Of a stretch of DNA of 64,000 bases, positions 34,121 through 43,046 are shown piece after piece. Each line of letters starts with the position of its first letter. Within the stretch, counting starts at the first letter, position 1. A model generated the notes under the pieces. It did not search any database and was not told where the DNA came from. It worked only from the letters and a program-made list of their open reading frames with translations. The position numbers were made by a program, and so were the translations under genes. The stretch lies in the NCBI RefSeq assembly GCF_003635045.1, contig NZ_RBXT01000001.1, forward strand, positions 3,844,001-3,908,000. The letters are read 5' to 3'. Origin of the DNA: Terracoccus luteus. GTDB taxonomy: Bacteria > Actinomycetota > Actinomycetes > Actinomycetales > Dermatophilaceae.

Positions 34121-35326
34121 ATGACGACGTCCGCCGGGGCGCCACCCTCGCCGCCCGCCTCGCGCACGCTCGTGCCGCCCGTCGTCACCGAGGCGCCGGC
34201 ACTGCGCGAGCTGCGGCTGCAGGTGCGCGGCTGGCTGGGTGAGCAGGTCGCCGCCGGGGTGTTCGTGCCGCACGTCGACACCTGGCTCACCCGGTGGGAC
34301 CGCGACTTCTCGCGCGAGCTGGGCCGGCGCGGCTGGCTCGGCATGGTCGTGCCTCGGGAGTACGGCGGTCAGGGGCGCACCTACGTCGAGCGGTTCGTCG
34401 TCACCGAGGAGCTGCTCGTGGCGGGGGCTCCCGTCGCCGCGCACTGGGTGGCCGAGCGACAGATCGGGCCGACGCTGCTGCGTCACGGCACGGAGGAGCA
34501 GAAGCGGGCGTTCCTGCCCGGTATCAGCCGCGGCGAGCTCGTGTTCGGCATCGGGATGAGCGAGCCCGACTCGGGCTCCGACCTCGCGAGCGTGCGCACC
34601 CGGGCCGAGCGTGACGTCGTCGAGGGCCGGTCCGGCTGGCGCCTGACCGGGACGAAGGTGTGGACCTCCGGCGCCCACGAGGCCGACGCCTTCTTCGCGC
34701 TGGCCCGGTCGGCGCCGCTCGACCCGGCAGACCGGCACGCCGGGCTCAGCCAGTTCGTCGTCGACCTGCACGACCCGGCGGTCGAGGTCCGGCCCATCGT
34801 GTCGATGAACGGCGAGCACCACTTCAACGAGGTGCACCTCGGCGGGGTCTTCGTGCCCGACGACCGGGTGCTCGGCGAGCTCGGGTCGGGCTGGCGCCAG
34901 GTGACGGGCGAGCTGGCCTTCGAGCGCAGCGGTCCGGAGCGCGTGCTCTCGACCTTCCCGTTGCTCGCCGCGGCGGCCGGGGCGACCGCCGCCGGTCGGC
35001 TGCCCGACGACGCCGGCCTCGGCCGGCTCCTCGCCCGCACCGCCGGGCTGCACCACATGTCGCTGGCCGTCGCCGCGGCGCTGCAGCAGGGCGACGACGC
35101 CGACAGCGCCGCGGCCGCGGTCAAGGTGCTCGGCACCACCCTCGAGGGCGACGTCGCGGAGCACGTCGACCTGCTGGCGGGCCGAACGGGCCGTGCTTCA
35201 GGTGGCGACGACGAGCTGTCGCGCCTGCTCGACGCCGCCCTGCTGCAGCGACCCGGGTTCACCCTGCGCGGCGGCACGAACGAGGTGCTGCGCGGCGTCG
35301 TGGCCCGCGCCCTGGGGCTGCGCTGA
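34121..35326 (+). CDS. Acyl-CoA dehydrogenase subunit with catalytic glutamate
   Basis: A 401-residue FAD-dependent acyl-CoA dehydrogenase. Visible are the N-terminal helical domain, the FAD-contact stretch GIGMSEPDSGSDLASVRTRA (about 145-164), TGTKVWTSGAHEADAFF, and the C-terminal RGGTNEVLRGVVARALGLR. In the last of these the Glu of GTNE is the position of the catalytic base in many family members. GGAGGAGG precedes the ATG. It is followed, with overlapping stop and start, by a second acyl-CoA dehydrogenase-like gene that lacks this motif, and then an enoyl-CoA hydratase. This is the arrangement of mycobacterial FadE heterotetramers used in steroid or branched side-chain beta-oxidation. Confidence 0.9.
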   Translation: MTTSAGAPPSPPASRTLVPPVVTEAPALRELRLQVRGWLGEQVAAGVFVPHVDTWLTRWDRDFSRELGRRGWLGMVVPREYGGQGRTYVERFVVTEELLVAGAPVAAHWVAERQIGPTLLRHGTEEQKRAFLPGISRGELVFGIGMSEPDSGSDLASVRTRAERDVVEGRSGWRLTGTKVWTSGAHEADAFFALARSAPLDPADRHAGLSQFVVDLHDPAVEVRPIVSMNGEHHFNEVHLGGVFVPDDRVLGELGSGWRQVTGELAFERSGPERVLSTFPLLAAAAGATAAGRLPDDAGLGRLLARTAGLHHMSLAVAAALQQGDDADSAAAAVKVLGTTLEGDVAEHVDLLAGRTGRASGGDDELSRLLDAALLQRPGFTLRGGTNEVLRGVVARALGLR

Positions 35327-36540
35327 TGGCCGTAACCCCGGACCCGCTCGCCGACCTCGCCGACCTCGCCGGCCTCGTCGGGGTGGCGCAGGCGGATGCC
35401 GACGTGGTGCGCCTGCTCACCGACGTCCTCGCGGACCGGCGGGCGGGCGGCCCCCGTGCGGTCGACGGGGTGACGGTCGACCTCGACGCCGACCTGTGGT
35501 CGCGGCTCGACGGGCTGGGCCTGACCCTCCTCGCCTCGCCCGAGAGCGCCGGGGGCAGCGGGGCGACGTGGCGCGAGCTGTCGGCCCTGCTCGGGCTCGC
35601 GGCCGGTGCGGCCGCTCCCGTGCCGCTGGCCGAGCACCAGCTGGCGGCCTGGCTGCTCGAGCGGGCGGGACTGCCGCACGACGGTGCCCTGCGCGTCGTG
35701 GCCCGGGTCGACGGCGGTGGCTCCGACCGGCCGGGGCACTCCGGGCGCACCGCGCCCACCGCGCACCGGGTGGCGTGGGCGTCCGCCGCGACGTCCGTCG
35801 TAGCCCTGGTCCGGGTCGACGGCAGGTGTCGGGTGGCCGACGTCCCGGTGACGGACCTGACGGTCTCGCCCGGCCGGGACCTGGCCGGACAGCCCTGTGA
35901 CACGGTGCGCTTCGCGGCCGCCGACCTCGCCGAGGGGGTCGTCGTCGACGCGTCGGTGGCGCAGCGGCTGCACCTGCTCGAGGCGCTGGCGCGCTGCGCG
36001 CAGGTGGTCGGGGCGATGGAGCGCGTGCTCGAGCTCGTACTGACCCACGCGCGGCAGCGCGAACAGTTCGGCCGGCCCATCGGGCGGTTCCAGGCGGTGC
36101 AGCACCTCGTCGCCGACGTCGCCATGGAGACCGCGCTCGCCCGCGCCGCGACCGACGCCGCGGTCGCCTCCGCCTGTGACGCGGCCGACCACGACGGCGG
36201 CCGCGCCGGCCTCGACGGTCGTGACGACACGGGTGCCGACGACCGGCGCCTCGAGGTCGACGTCGCGGTGGCGGCGTCGTGTGTCGGCCACGCGTCGTCC
36301 GTGGTCGTGCGCGCCGCGCACCAGGTGCTCGGGGCGATGGGGACGACGGCTGAGCACGAGCTGCACCGGCTGACCCGACCGGTCCTGGTGTGGCGCAACG
36401 TCGCCGGCCCCGTGCACGAGTGGGACCGGCGCCTGACGCGGCTCGCCGCCGCTGCCGGTCGCGACGGTCTGTGGCCCCTCGTCACGACCGACGGCCCGGC
36501 ACCACGACCCCAGCCCGACGGAGAGGACCGGCATGAGTGA
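35326..36540 (+). CDS. Acyl-CoA dehydrogenase-like partner subunit
   Basis: A 404-residue acyl-CoA dehydrogenase relative. REQFGRPIGRFQAVQHLVAD (about 240-260) is the conserved helical segment of the family. The N-terminal half is diverged and the C-terminus (QVLGAMGTTAEHELHRLTRP) has no GGTNE-type catalytic glutamate. Its ATG overlaps the preceding stop (TGATG) and its own end overlaps the hydratase start by 8 nt. Inference: non-catalytic or half-site beta subunit of an alpha2beta2 dehydrogenase with the preceding protein. Confidence 0.85.
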   Translation: MAVTPDPLADLADLAGLVGVAQADADVVRLLTDVLADRRAGGPRAVDGVTVDLDADLWSRLDGLGLTLLASPESAGGSGATWRELSALLGLAAGAAAPVPLAEHQLAAWLLERAGLPHDGALRVVARVDGGGSDRPGHSGRTAPTAHRVAWASAATSVVALVRVDGRCRVADVPVTDLTVSPGRDLAGQPCDTVRFAAADLAEGVVVDASVAQRLHLLEALARCAQVVGAMERVLELVLTHARQREQFGRPIGRFQAVQHLVADVAMETALARAATDAAVASACDAADHDGGRAGLDGRDDTGADDRRLEVDVAVAASCVGHASSVVVRAAHQVLGAMGTTAEHELHRLTRPVLVWRNVAGPVHEWDRRLTRLAAAAGRDGLWPLVTTDGPAPRPQPDGEDRHE

Positions 36541-37282
36541 CGAGATCGGCTACGCGGTGCAGGACGGGGTCGCCGTCCTGACCCTCGACGCACCGGCGAG
36601 GCGCAACGCGCTGACGGTGGCGATGGCGCGGGCGCTCGCCGACGCGGCCCGCACGGCCGAGGCGGACCCCTCGGTGGGCGCCGTCGTCATCACCGGCGGT
36701 CTGAACTTCTGCGCCGGCGCCGCCCGCGACGTGCTGGCCGCCGCGGGTGCCGACCCGGTCGGTGACCGGTCGTACCGCGACCTCGAGGACGTCTACGCCG
36801 CCTTCACGACCGTCGGCGGCATCGGCGTGCCGACGGTCGCCGCGGTCCGTGGCGCGGCCGTCGGGGCGGGCCTCAACCTCGCCCTCTCGACCGACCTGCG
36901 GGTGGTCGCGCGCACCGCCCGGCTGCTGCCGGGGTTCGCGCAGATCGGCATCCACCCCGGTGGCGGCCACTTCACCCTGCTGCAGCGCGTCGCCGGTCGC
37001 GAGGCCGCGGCGGCGATGGGCCTCTTCGGCCAGGAGGTCGACGGTGAGCGGGCCGTCTCGCTCGGGCTGGCCTGGTCGTGGCACGAGGATGCCGACGTGG
37101 AGCCCGCCGCGCTCGCGATGGCCTCCGGGGTGGCCCGCGACCCCGACCTCGCCCGGCGGGTCGTGACGAGCTTCCGCCGCGAGACGGCCCCCGGTGGCGT
37201 GCCGTGGGACGTCGCCGTCGAGCTCGAGCACGCGCCCCAGCTGTGGTCCCTGGCCCGACGCCGCGCCGCGGCCACCGACTGA
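36533..37282 (+). CDS. Enoyl-CoA hydratase/isomerase (crotonase family)
   Basis: A 249-residue crotonase-fold protein. LDAPARRNALTVAMARAL is the N-terminal hallmark, NFCAGAARDVL forms the first oxyanion-hole strand, and AAVRGAAVGAGLNLALSTDLRV the second (glycine of GAGLNLAL). Adds water across a 2-enoyl-CoA double bond, the step after the dehydrogenase encoded just upstream. It overlaps that gene by 8 nt, confirming one operon. The exact acyl substrate cannot be read from sequence. Confidence 0.9.
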   Translation: MSDEIGYAVQDGVAVLTLDAPARRNALTVAMARALADAARTAEADPSVGAVVITGGLNFCAGAARDVLAAAGADPVGDRSYRDLEDVYAAFTTVGGIGVPTVAAVRGAAVGAGLNLALSTDLRVVARTARLLPGFAQIGIHPGGGHFTLLQRVAGREAAAAMGLFGQEVDGERAVSLGLAWSWHEDADVEPAALAMASGVARDPDLARRVVTSFRRETAPGGVPWDVAVELEHAPQLWSLARRRAAATD

Positions 37283-37408
37283 CCGACCCGACGGGCCCGC
37301 GGGACGCGGCCGACCGGCATCCGGCGAGCGGGGCGAAGGGATGTAAGGATGGGTCGGTTGGCCGCTGCCGCGAGGCGGTGCCGCGCCCCCGACCGCGAAG
37401 GAGCTTCT

Positions 37409-38611
37409 GTGCTGGCGACCTACCGACCTCTCTTCGAGGTGCCGGGGGCCCGCGTCTTCATCACAGGGGGAATGATCGCGCGCTCGGCGGGCGCGATGTT
37501 CGGGGTGGCGACCGTCGCGATGGTGGCGGCCCGGCGCGGCTCGTACGAGCTGGCCGGCGCGGTGCTCGCCGTCGGCATGGTGGCGCTCGCGCTCTTCGCA
37601 CCGGTGCTCGGCCGGCTCGTCGACCGCTACGGCCAGCGGCGCATCGCCATCCCGTTCTTCATCTGGTCGGGCTTCTGGGCGCTCATGACGGTGCTCACCT
37701 CGCTGCTCGACTGGCCCGCGTGGCTGCTGTTCATCACCTACCCGCTCATGGGCGCCATCCCGAACCTCGGCACGATGGCGCGGGCGCGGTGGTCGCACAT
37801 CTTCGCGCACGACCCGCGGCGGCTGCACACGGCGATGTCCTTCGAGCAGGTCATGGAGGAGGTCACCTTCGTCATCGGCCCGGTGCTCGCGGTGTGGCTG
37901 GCGACGACGCTCTTCCCCGAGGCCGGGTTCGTCTTCGCGGCGCTCTGCTACGGCGTCGGCGTCGTCGTCTTCATCTCGGCCCGCTCGACCGAGCCGCCCG
38001 TCGTGCCACACCACGAGCGGCCGACCCTCTCGGCCCACCGCGTCCCGGGGCTCGTGCCGCTCGCCTTCATCATGGTCATGACCGGCGCCATCTTCGGCAC
38101 CAACCAGGTCGTCACCCTCGCCGTCTCGGAGGCGGCCGGGGCCAAGGACGCCGCCGGGCCGATCCTGGCCCTCTACGCCGTCGGGTCGGCGCTCGCCGGC
38201 CTGTGGTTCGGCGGCCGGTCGCACGGCCGCAGCCTCGTCAAGCTGCTCGTCACCGGCACCGCCGGGATGGTCGTGCTCGAGTCGCCGGTGCTGCTGGCGG
38301 GGGAGAACATCGGCCTGCTGGCCTTCTTCATGCTCTTCGCCGGCATCGCGACGGCGCCCACCCTCATCACGGTGATGAACCTCATCGAGCGCATCACGCC
38401 GAAGGCCCAGATGACCGAGGGCATGACCATCGTGCTCACCGGTCTCATCGTCGGTATCGCCGCCGGGTCGGCGGTCTCGGGCGCTGTCGTCGACCGGGTC
38501 GGCGCGTCGGCGGGCTACGGCGTGGCCGTCGTGGCCGGCCTCTTCGCCCTGCTCATGGCGCTCGGCACGCGGCAGTTCCTCACCCGCAAGGACCTCGCCC
38601 ACCTGCGCTGA
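37409..38611 (+). CDS. MFS transporter
   Basis: A 400-residue 12-TM major facilitator superfamily permease. Helix 2 to loop 2-3 carries GRLVDRYGQRRIAIP, the motif A region. MARARWSHIF and SFEQVMEEVTFVIGPVLAVWLA in helices 4-5 are typical of an actinobacterial efflux subfamily of unknown substrate. The GTG at 37409 is preferred because AAGGAG precedes it by 5 nt; a start 20 codons upstream would add a hydrophilic stretch. It follows the beta-oxidation operon after 126 bp with no clear link. Confidence 0.85.
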   Translation: MLATYRPLFEVPGARVFITGGMIARSAGAMFGVATVAMVAARRGSYELAGAVLAVGMVALALFAPVLGRLVDRYGQRRIAIPFFIWSGFWALMTVLTSLLDWPAWLLFITYPLMGAIPNLGTMARARWSHIFAHDPRRLHTAMSFEQVMEEVTFVIGPVLAVWLATTLFPEAGFVFAALCYGVGVVVFISARSTEPPVVPHHERPTLSAHRVPGLVPLAFIMVMTGAIFGTNQVVTLAVSEAAGAKDAAGPILALYAVGSALAGLWFGGRSHGRSLVKLLVTGTAGMVVLESPVLLAGENIGLLAFFMLFAGIATAPTLITVMNLIERITPKAQMTEGMTIVLTGLIVGIAAGSAVSGAVVDRVGASAGYGVAVVAGLFALLMALGTRQFLTRKDLAHLR

Positions 38612-38701
38612 CGGCGCGGCCGGCCGGGCCACCCGGCATCCGGACGCGGGGTGCCGGACGCACGCACCCCTCCGGCCCGAGCCGCGTCGGGTGCGGTGGG
38701 G

Positions 38702-38707
38702 CAGACT
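38702..38707 (+). promoter_or_regulatory. -10 box (CAGACT), leaderless promoter of the aminotransferase gene
   Basis: CAGACT lies 6 nt before the GTG at 38714, with no ribosome-binding site between. Confidence 0.4.
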
Positions 38708-38713
38708 CGCGAG

Positions 38714-39946
38714 GTGGCAACCTCCTCCTCCTCCTCGCCCCGCCGCGCGCTCGGTCCGTCGTCCCGAGGCGTGGTCCCCCCGTTCCAGGTGATGGACGTG
38801 CTCGACCGCGTCGCCGTCCTGCGGGCGCAGGGCCGCGACGTCGTGTCGCTCTGCGCCGGCGAGCCCGCGGGCGGGGCCCCGACGCTCGTGTCGGAGGCCG
38901 CGGCCGCCGTGCACGCCTCCCGGCGGCCACTGACCTACACGTCGGCCCTCGGCACCCACGAGCTGCGCGCCGAGATCGCGGCCCACTACCGGCGCTGGTA
39001 CGGCCTCGACCTCGACCCGGCCCGCGTGGCCGTCACGACGGGCTCGTCGGGCGGCTTCGTGCTCGCCTTCCTCGCCGCCTTCGAGGCGGGCGACCGGGTC
39101 GCGCTGGCCCGGCCGGGCTACCCCGCCTACCGAAACATCCTGCGCGCCCTCGGCTGCGAGGTGGTCGAGGTCGACTGCGGCCCGGAGACCCGCTTCCAGC
39201 CCACCCCCGAGCAGCTGGATGCCGTGGAACGTGGCGGACCGCTCGCGGGCCTCGTGCTCGCCTCGCCCGCCAACCCGACGGGCACGATGGTCGACCGCGA
39301 CGAGCTCGCGGCGCTCACGACCTGGTGCCGTGACCGGGGGGTGCGCCTCGTCAGCGACGAGATCTACCACGGCGTGACCTACCCGGAGCCGGGCGCCGCC
39401 ACCGTCGACCCGCGCGGCGTCTGTGCGCTCGAGGGCGACCCGACGGCGGTCGTCGTCAGCTCGTTCTCGAAGTACTGGGGCATGACGGGGTGGCGGCTCG
39501 GCTGGCTCGTGCTCCCGGAGGACCTCGCCCGGCCGGTCGACGCCCTCGCCGGCAACGTCGCGCTGTGCCCGCCGGCCCCGGCCCAGTACGCGGCGGTGGC
39601 GGCCTTCGCCGAGGATTCGTACCGCGAGTGCGACGCCGCCGTGGCCGAGTTCGCCGCGACGCGGGCGCTGCTGCTGGCCAGCGCCGACCGTCTCGGCTGG
39701 GGCCCGGCGGCCCCGCCCGACGGCGCCTTCTACTACTGGGCCGACCTCGGCCCGCAGCTCGGGCGCTGGGGAGGGTCGGCCGCCTACGCGTCGGCCCTGC
39801 TCGAGCAGGCCGGCGTCGCCGTGACGCCCGGGGGCGACTTCGACGACCGCACCGGCGGCCGCTACGTGCGGCTCAGCTTCGCCGCCGGCCCGTCCGCCGT
39901 GGCCGAGGCGGTCGCCCGCATCGAGGCGTTCCACGCCGCCACGTAA
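38714..39946 (+). CDS. PLP-dependent class I/II aminotransferase
   Basis: A 410-residue fold-type I aminotransferase. LCAGEPAGGAP (substrate-binding N-terminal segment), TYTSALGTHELRAEIA, ASPANPTGTMVDRDEL, LVSDEIYHGVTY, and the Schiff-base lysine in SFSKYWGMTGWRLGW (about 255-270) are all intact. Aspartate, aromatic and alanine aminotransferases share these, so the amino donor is open. The GTG at 38714 is chosen for its -10 box 6 nt upstream; the frame is open further back without homology. Ends 17 bp before a strong convergent terminator. Confidence 0.88.
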   Translation: MATSSSSSPRRALGPSSRGVVPPFQVMDVLDRVAVLRAQGRDVVSLCAGEPAGGAPTLVSEAAAAVHASRRPLTYTSALGTHELRAEIAAHYRRWYGLDLDPARVAVTTGSSGGFVLAFLAAFEAGDRVALARPGYPAYRNILRALGCEVVEVDCGPETRFQPTPEQLDAVERGGPLAGLVLASPANPTGTMVDRDELAALTTWCRDRGVRLVSDEIYHGVTYPEPGAATVDPRGVCALEGDPTAVVVSSFSKYWGMTGWRLGWLVLPEDLARPVDALAGNVALCPPAPAQYAAVAAFAEDSYRECDAAVAEFAATRALLLASADRLGWGPAAPPDGAFYYWADLGPQLGRWGGSAAYASALLEQAGVAVTPGGDFDDRTGGRYVRLSFAAGPSAVAEAVARIEAFHAAT

Positions 39947-39963
39947 GGGCCCGGATGCCGGAA

Positions 39964-39999
39964 CCGCCGCGCCCCCGGGGAACAGCGGGGGCGCGGCGG
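39964..39999. terminator. Bidirectional hairpin terminator between convergent genes
   Basis: Perfect 13-bp stem CCGCCGCGCCCCC / GGGGGCGCGGCGG with a 10-nt loop, between the aminotransferase and the leftward MFS gene. Confidence 0.75.
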
Positions 40000-40010
40000 T
40001 CGATCGGGGT

Positions 40011-40053
40011 GGCGACTGACCTCTCGGTGCGGTCTATCTGGCCTTTCGACGGG
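40011..40053. repeat. Dispersed intergenic repeat, copy C (double-core unit)
   Basis: A 43-bp unit with two core motifs, CTGACCTCTCGGTG and CTGGCCTTTCGACGGG. It matches the unit at 60911-60952 closely over its whole length. It ends 2 nt before the TCA (stop) of the leftward MFS gene. Confidence 0.7.
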
Positions 40054-40055
40054 TG

Positions 40056-41375
40056 TCAGGCGGCGGCCGGGGCGACGACCGGGGCGTCGGGACGCCGCGA
40101 CCCGGCATCCATGTGCCCGTCCTGCTCCGGCGTCGGCCGGGTGGTCGCCCCGCCGTGGCGGCGCAGCGCGCCCCGCAGCCGCCACGCGCCGTAGACGGCG
40201 GTGAGGCTGATGACGACGTGCATGACGAGGAAGCCGTTCGCGAGGCCGGCGCCCAGCAGCGCCCCGGCGACGAGCGGGCCGAGGGCCGAGAACGTCGTCT
40301 GGATGGCGGTGAACGTGCCGAGCGTCGTGCCGACCATGCCGGCCGGCGCGAGGCTGGCCGTCAGCGGGTTGAGCACCGGGGCGTACATCGTCTCGCCCAC
40401 GGCGAAGATGCCGAAGGTCGTGACGAAGAGGGCCGAGGCGATGGCCGGCTCGAGCTGGGCGACCGACAGCACGACCCACGACAGGGTCCAGATGCCGCCG
40501 ACGACCATGAGCAGCGACGGGGCGCTGCGCTTGGCGGTGAGGCGCACGACGACGACCTGCAGGGCGACGATGACGAGGCAGTTGACGGCGGCGGCGAGGC
40601 CGATGGTCGACTCGCGCACGTCGAGGACGGTGAGGGCGTACGCCGGCAGCCCCGACTCGAACTGGGCGTAGAAGCCGAGGGCGAGGGTGACGGTGACGAG
40701 CGCGGTCCAGCGCAGCGCGGGCACCGCGAAGATGCGGCGCAGCCCGTCGAGCACGCCGACGCGGTCGACGGCGTCGCCGGCCGACCGCCCGGCGGTGGCC
40801 CCAAGCTCGCTGTCGGCGAGCGACGGCGCACCGACGCCGGCGACATAGATGAGGCCGGCCGACAGGGCGAAGCCCACGCCCGCCGCGACGAAGGCCCACG
40901 TCATGCCGTCGGGGCGCGAGAGGTCGACGAGCTGCCCGGCGACGAACGCACCCACGGCCATGCCGACCGCCTCGGCGGTGAACTTGTAGGCGAACACCTT
41001 GCGACGGTCCTCGGCGCGCACCCAGCGCAGCACGAGCACGGATGCCGCGGGGGTGGCCGCCGTGAGGCCGAGCCCGAAGACGAACATGCCGGTGAAGAAG
41101 GCCGCCGGCGAGTCGGCGAGCACGAGGCCGCCCACGCCGACGGCCGCGACGAGCTTGGCCGTCACCGCGACGACGACCGGGTCGAAGCGGTCGGCGAGGC
41201 GGCCGCCGATGGGGGCGGCGACGAGCGCCCCGACCGAGAACAGGGTGCTGGCCAGGGCCGCCGCGAGGGCGCCCCAGCCGCGGGTGTTGGCCGCGTACGC
41301 GTACTGGTAGGGCAGCACGGTGCCCCAGCCGAGCATGCCGATGGCGGAGGCGAGGATGAGGATCTTGGTGCGCAC
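40056..41375 (-). CDS. MFS transporter controlled by divergent MarR
   Basis: A 439-residue 12-TM MFS permease. GGRLADRFDPVVVAVTAK forms the loop 2-3 motif A region, and GLGLTAATPAASVLVLRWV helix 4. The C-terminal 35 residues are hydrophilic (RPTPEQDGHMDAG). The GTG at 41375 is chosen because GAAAGG lies upstream and the first helix starts immediately; a second GTG three codons upstream is too close to the GAAAGG. Divergent from a MarR regulator across an AT-rich palindromic region, so expression is probably derepressed by a drug-like ligand. Confidence 0.85.
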   Translation of the reverse strand: MRTKILILASAIGMLGWGTVLPYQYAYAANTRGWGALAAALASTLFSVGALVAAPIGGRLADRFDPVVVAVTAKLVAAVGVGGLVLADSPAAFFTGMFVFGLGLTAATPAASVLVLRWVRAEDRRKVFAYKFTAEAVGMAVGAFVAGQLVDLSRPDGMTWAFVAAGVGFALSAGLIYVAGVGAPSLADSELGATAGRSAGDAVDRVGVLDGLRRIFAVPALRWTALVTVTLALGFYAQFESGLPAYALTVLDVRESTIGLAAAVNCLVIVALQVVVVRLTAKRSAPSLLMVVGGIWTLSWVVLSVAQLEPAIASALFVTTFGIFAVGETMYAPVLNPLTASLAPAGMVGTTLGTFTAIQTTFSALGPLVAGALLGAGLANGFLVMHVVISLTAVYGAWRLRGALRRHGGATTRPTPEQDGHMDAGSRRPDAPVVAPAAA

Positions 41376-41532
41376 GGGTCTCACACCCTTTCGTGGTGTC
41401 GGGTCGGTGGTGTCTGCGGTGTCTGCGGTGTCGGCGGCTGCGTCGGGCCGGAGGGCTCCGGGCACGACGACGGCCCGGCCTCGGCCGGGTGGCTGTCGAC
41501 GTCGCGGTCAACGGTGGCGTCGGCTCGATTAT

Positions 41533-41588
41533 TTCGATATCGAACTTCGCTTTCGAAATATTAGCATTCGAAGCGAGCGTGCGACAAT
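41533..41588. promoter_or_regulatory. MarR operator region with TTCGAA-type palindromes and marR -10 box
   Basis: In an island of unusually high AT content lie TTCGATATCGAA (41533-41544, perfect palindrome), TTTCGAAA (41551-41558) and ATTCGAAG about 10 bp further. GACAAT (41583-41588) lies 5 nt before the marR ATG. Several related palindromes next to a marR promoter suggest autoregulation and control of the divergent MFS gene. Confidence 0.55.
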
Positions 41589-41593
41589 CGCGT

Positions 41594-42106
41594 ATGGCCG
41601 CTGCCCGTCGACGCTCGATCCGGGACCAGCACGCCCAGGACGTCGCCACCTACGTGGCCGCCGGTGGCGAGGAGTCGGTGCAGCGGGTCATCACCGGCCT
41701 CTACGCCGTCACGCGCAAGCTCGACCAGTGGTACCAGCGCCAGTTCGTCGACCTCAGCCTCAGCCAGGGGGAGTGGGCGGTGCTCTCGGCCCTGGCCCGC
41801 GCCCCCGAGGGGTGCCTGACGCCCAGCCACCTCGCCGACCGCTCGAGCGTCGCGCCCTCGTCGATGACGCACCGGCTCGACAAGATGAGCGCCCGGGGCC
41901 TGCTCGAACGACGCCCCGACGAGGCCAACCGCACCCGCACCCTCGTCTCGCTCACCGACGACGGGTGGGCCCTGTTCAGCACGGCCATCCGCGAGGCGAA
42001 CGTCGTCGAGAGCGAGACCCTCGCCGCCCTGAGCGACGCCGAGCGGCACGAGCTGGCCCGGCTGCTCGAGGCGGTCATCACCGGACTCGACGACTCCGAG
42101 GGCTGA
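41594..42106 (+). CDS. MarR-family transcriptional regulator
   Basis: A 170-residue winged-helix regulator. LSLSQGEWAVLSALARAPEG (about 55-75), LTPSHLADRSSVAPSSMTHRLDKMSARGLLER (recognition helix and wing entry) and RTRTLVSLTDDGWALF (wing) are canonical. The N-terminus has a basic RRRSIRDQHAQD segment. The ATG at 41594 sits 5 nt after a GACAAT box, so the message is probably leaderless. It very likely regulates the divergent MFS exporter and itself. Confidence 0.92.
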   Translation: MAAARRRSIRDQHAQDVATYVAAGGEESVQRVITGLYAVTRKLDQWYQRQFVDLSLSQGEWAVLSALARAPEGCLTPSHLADRSSVAPSSMTHRLDKMSARGLLERRPDEANRTRTLVSLTDDGWALFSTAIREANVVESETLAALSDAERHELARLLEAVITGLDDSEG

Positions 42107-42125
42107 GCCCGCGCGGCGTCGCGCG

Positions 42126-42131
42126 TACGGT
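42126..42131 (+). promoter_or_regulatory. -10 box (TACGGT), leaderless promoter of the SDR gene
   Basis: TACGGT lies 6 nt before the ATG at 42138, inside a 31-bp gap after marR. Confidence 0.45.
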
Positions 42132-42137
42132 CGGGAC

Positions 42138-43046
42138 ATGAGCACCCAGGCCGGCTCACCGGCATCCGAGCACCCCGTCACCCTCGTCACCGGCACGTCG
42201 AGCGGCATCGGCCTGCACGCCGCGGTCGAGCTCGCCCGCCGGGGGCACACCGTCGTCGCGACGATGCGCGACACGGCCCGGTCGGGGGCGCTCGAGGAGG
42301 CGGCCCGTGCGGCGGGCGTGACCCTCGACGTCCGGGCGCTCGACGTCGTCGACCACGAGGCGGCGCGGGCGTGCGTCGAGGCCGTCGTCGCCGACCACGG
42401 GCGCCTCGACGTGCTGCTCAACAACGCCGGCCGGGGGGCCGTCGCCACCGCCGAGCAGCTCACCGTCGAGCAGGTGCGCGACCAGCTCGAGCTCAACTAC
42501 GTCGCGCCGGTACACCTGACCCAGGTCGCGCTCCCGCACCTGCGGGCCCGGGGCGGCGGTCGGGTGCTCACGGTCACGAGCGTCGGCGGGGTGGTCGGCC
42601 AGCCCTTCGCCGACGCCTACTGCGGGGCCAAGTTCGCCGTCGAGGGCTTCATGCAGTCGCTCGCGCCGGTCGCCCAGGCCCTCGGGGTGTGGGTGAGCGT
42701 CGTCGAGCCGGCCGCGGTGGCCAGCGACTTCGTCGGCAACGTCGACCGGCCGGCGGCGGGGTCCGCCGACGGGAACACCGACGGGAACACCGACGGGGGC
42801 GACGCCGCCGATGTGGGCGACCCCTACGCCGGGCTGCTCGGGGCCTACCTCGAGCGCACCGCGGGGGCCTTCGACTCCGCCCAGAGCGCGCAGGACGCCG
42901 GTGTCGCCGTGGCCGACGCCTGCACGGCGACGGCCTACCGGTTCCGCTGGCAGACCTCCGAGGCGGCTGAGCGCTTCGTCGGCCTCTCGCTCGGCGACCT
43001 CGACGGCGAGCGCGTGCTCGGCGCCACCCGCACCTGGCTGGGGTGA
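42138..43046 (+). CDS. Short-chain dehydrogenase/reductase (SDR)
   Basis: A 302-residue classical SDR. Cofactor motif TGTSSGIGLHAA (about 18-29) with a following RRGHTVVATMRD that favours NADP. NNAG at about 95, the active-site serine in TVTSVGG (about 140) and Y-x-x-x-K in YCGAK (about 156) are all present. An Asp/Asn/Thr-rich insert (DGNTDGNTDGG, about 215-225) is made of a 12-bp tandem repeat. Substrate unknown. It has its own leaderless promoter, although it lies only 31 bp after marR. Confidence 0.88.
   Translation: MSTQAGSPASEHPVTLVTGTSSGIGLHAAVELARRGHTVVATMRDTARSGALEEAARAAGVTLDVRALDVVDHEAARACVEAVVADHGRLDVLLNNAGRGAVATAEQLTVEQVRDQLELNYVAPVHLTQVALPHLRARGGGRVLTVTSVGGVVGQPFADAYCGAKFAVEGFMQSLAPVAQALGVWVSVVEPAAVASDFVGNVDRPAAGSADGNTDGNTDGGDAADVGDPYAGLLGAYLERTAGAFDSAQSAQDAGVAVADACTATAYRFRWQTSEAAERFVGLSLGDLDGERVLGATRTWLG

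Noticed and set aside
36482-39934. A 1150-codon open frame on the minus strand antiparallel to three real genes
   Set aside because: At 73% GC long open frames arise opposite genuine genes. The predicted protein is a run of Arg/His/Gly/Asp-rich low complexity with no domain, while the plus strand has clear enzymes and transporters.
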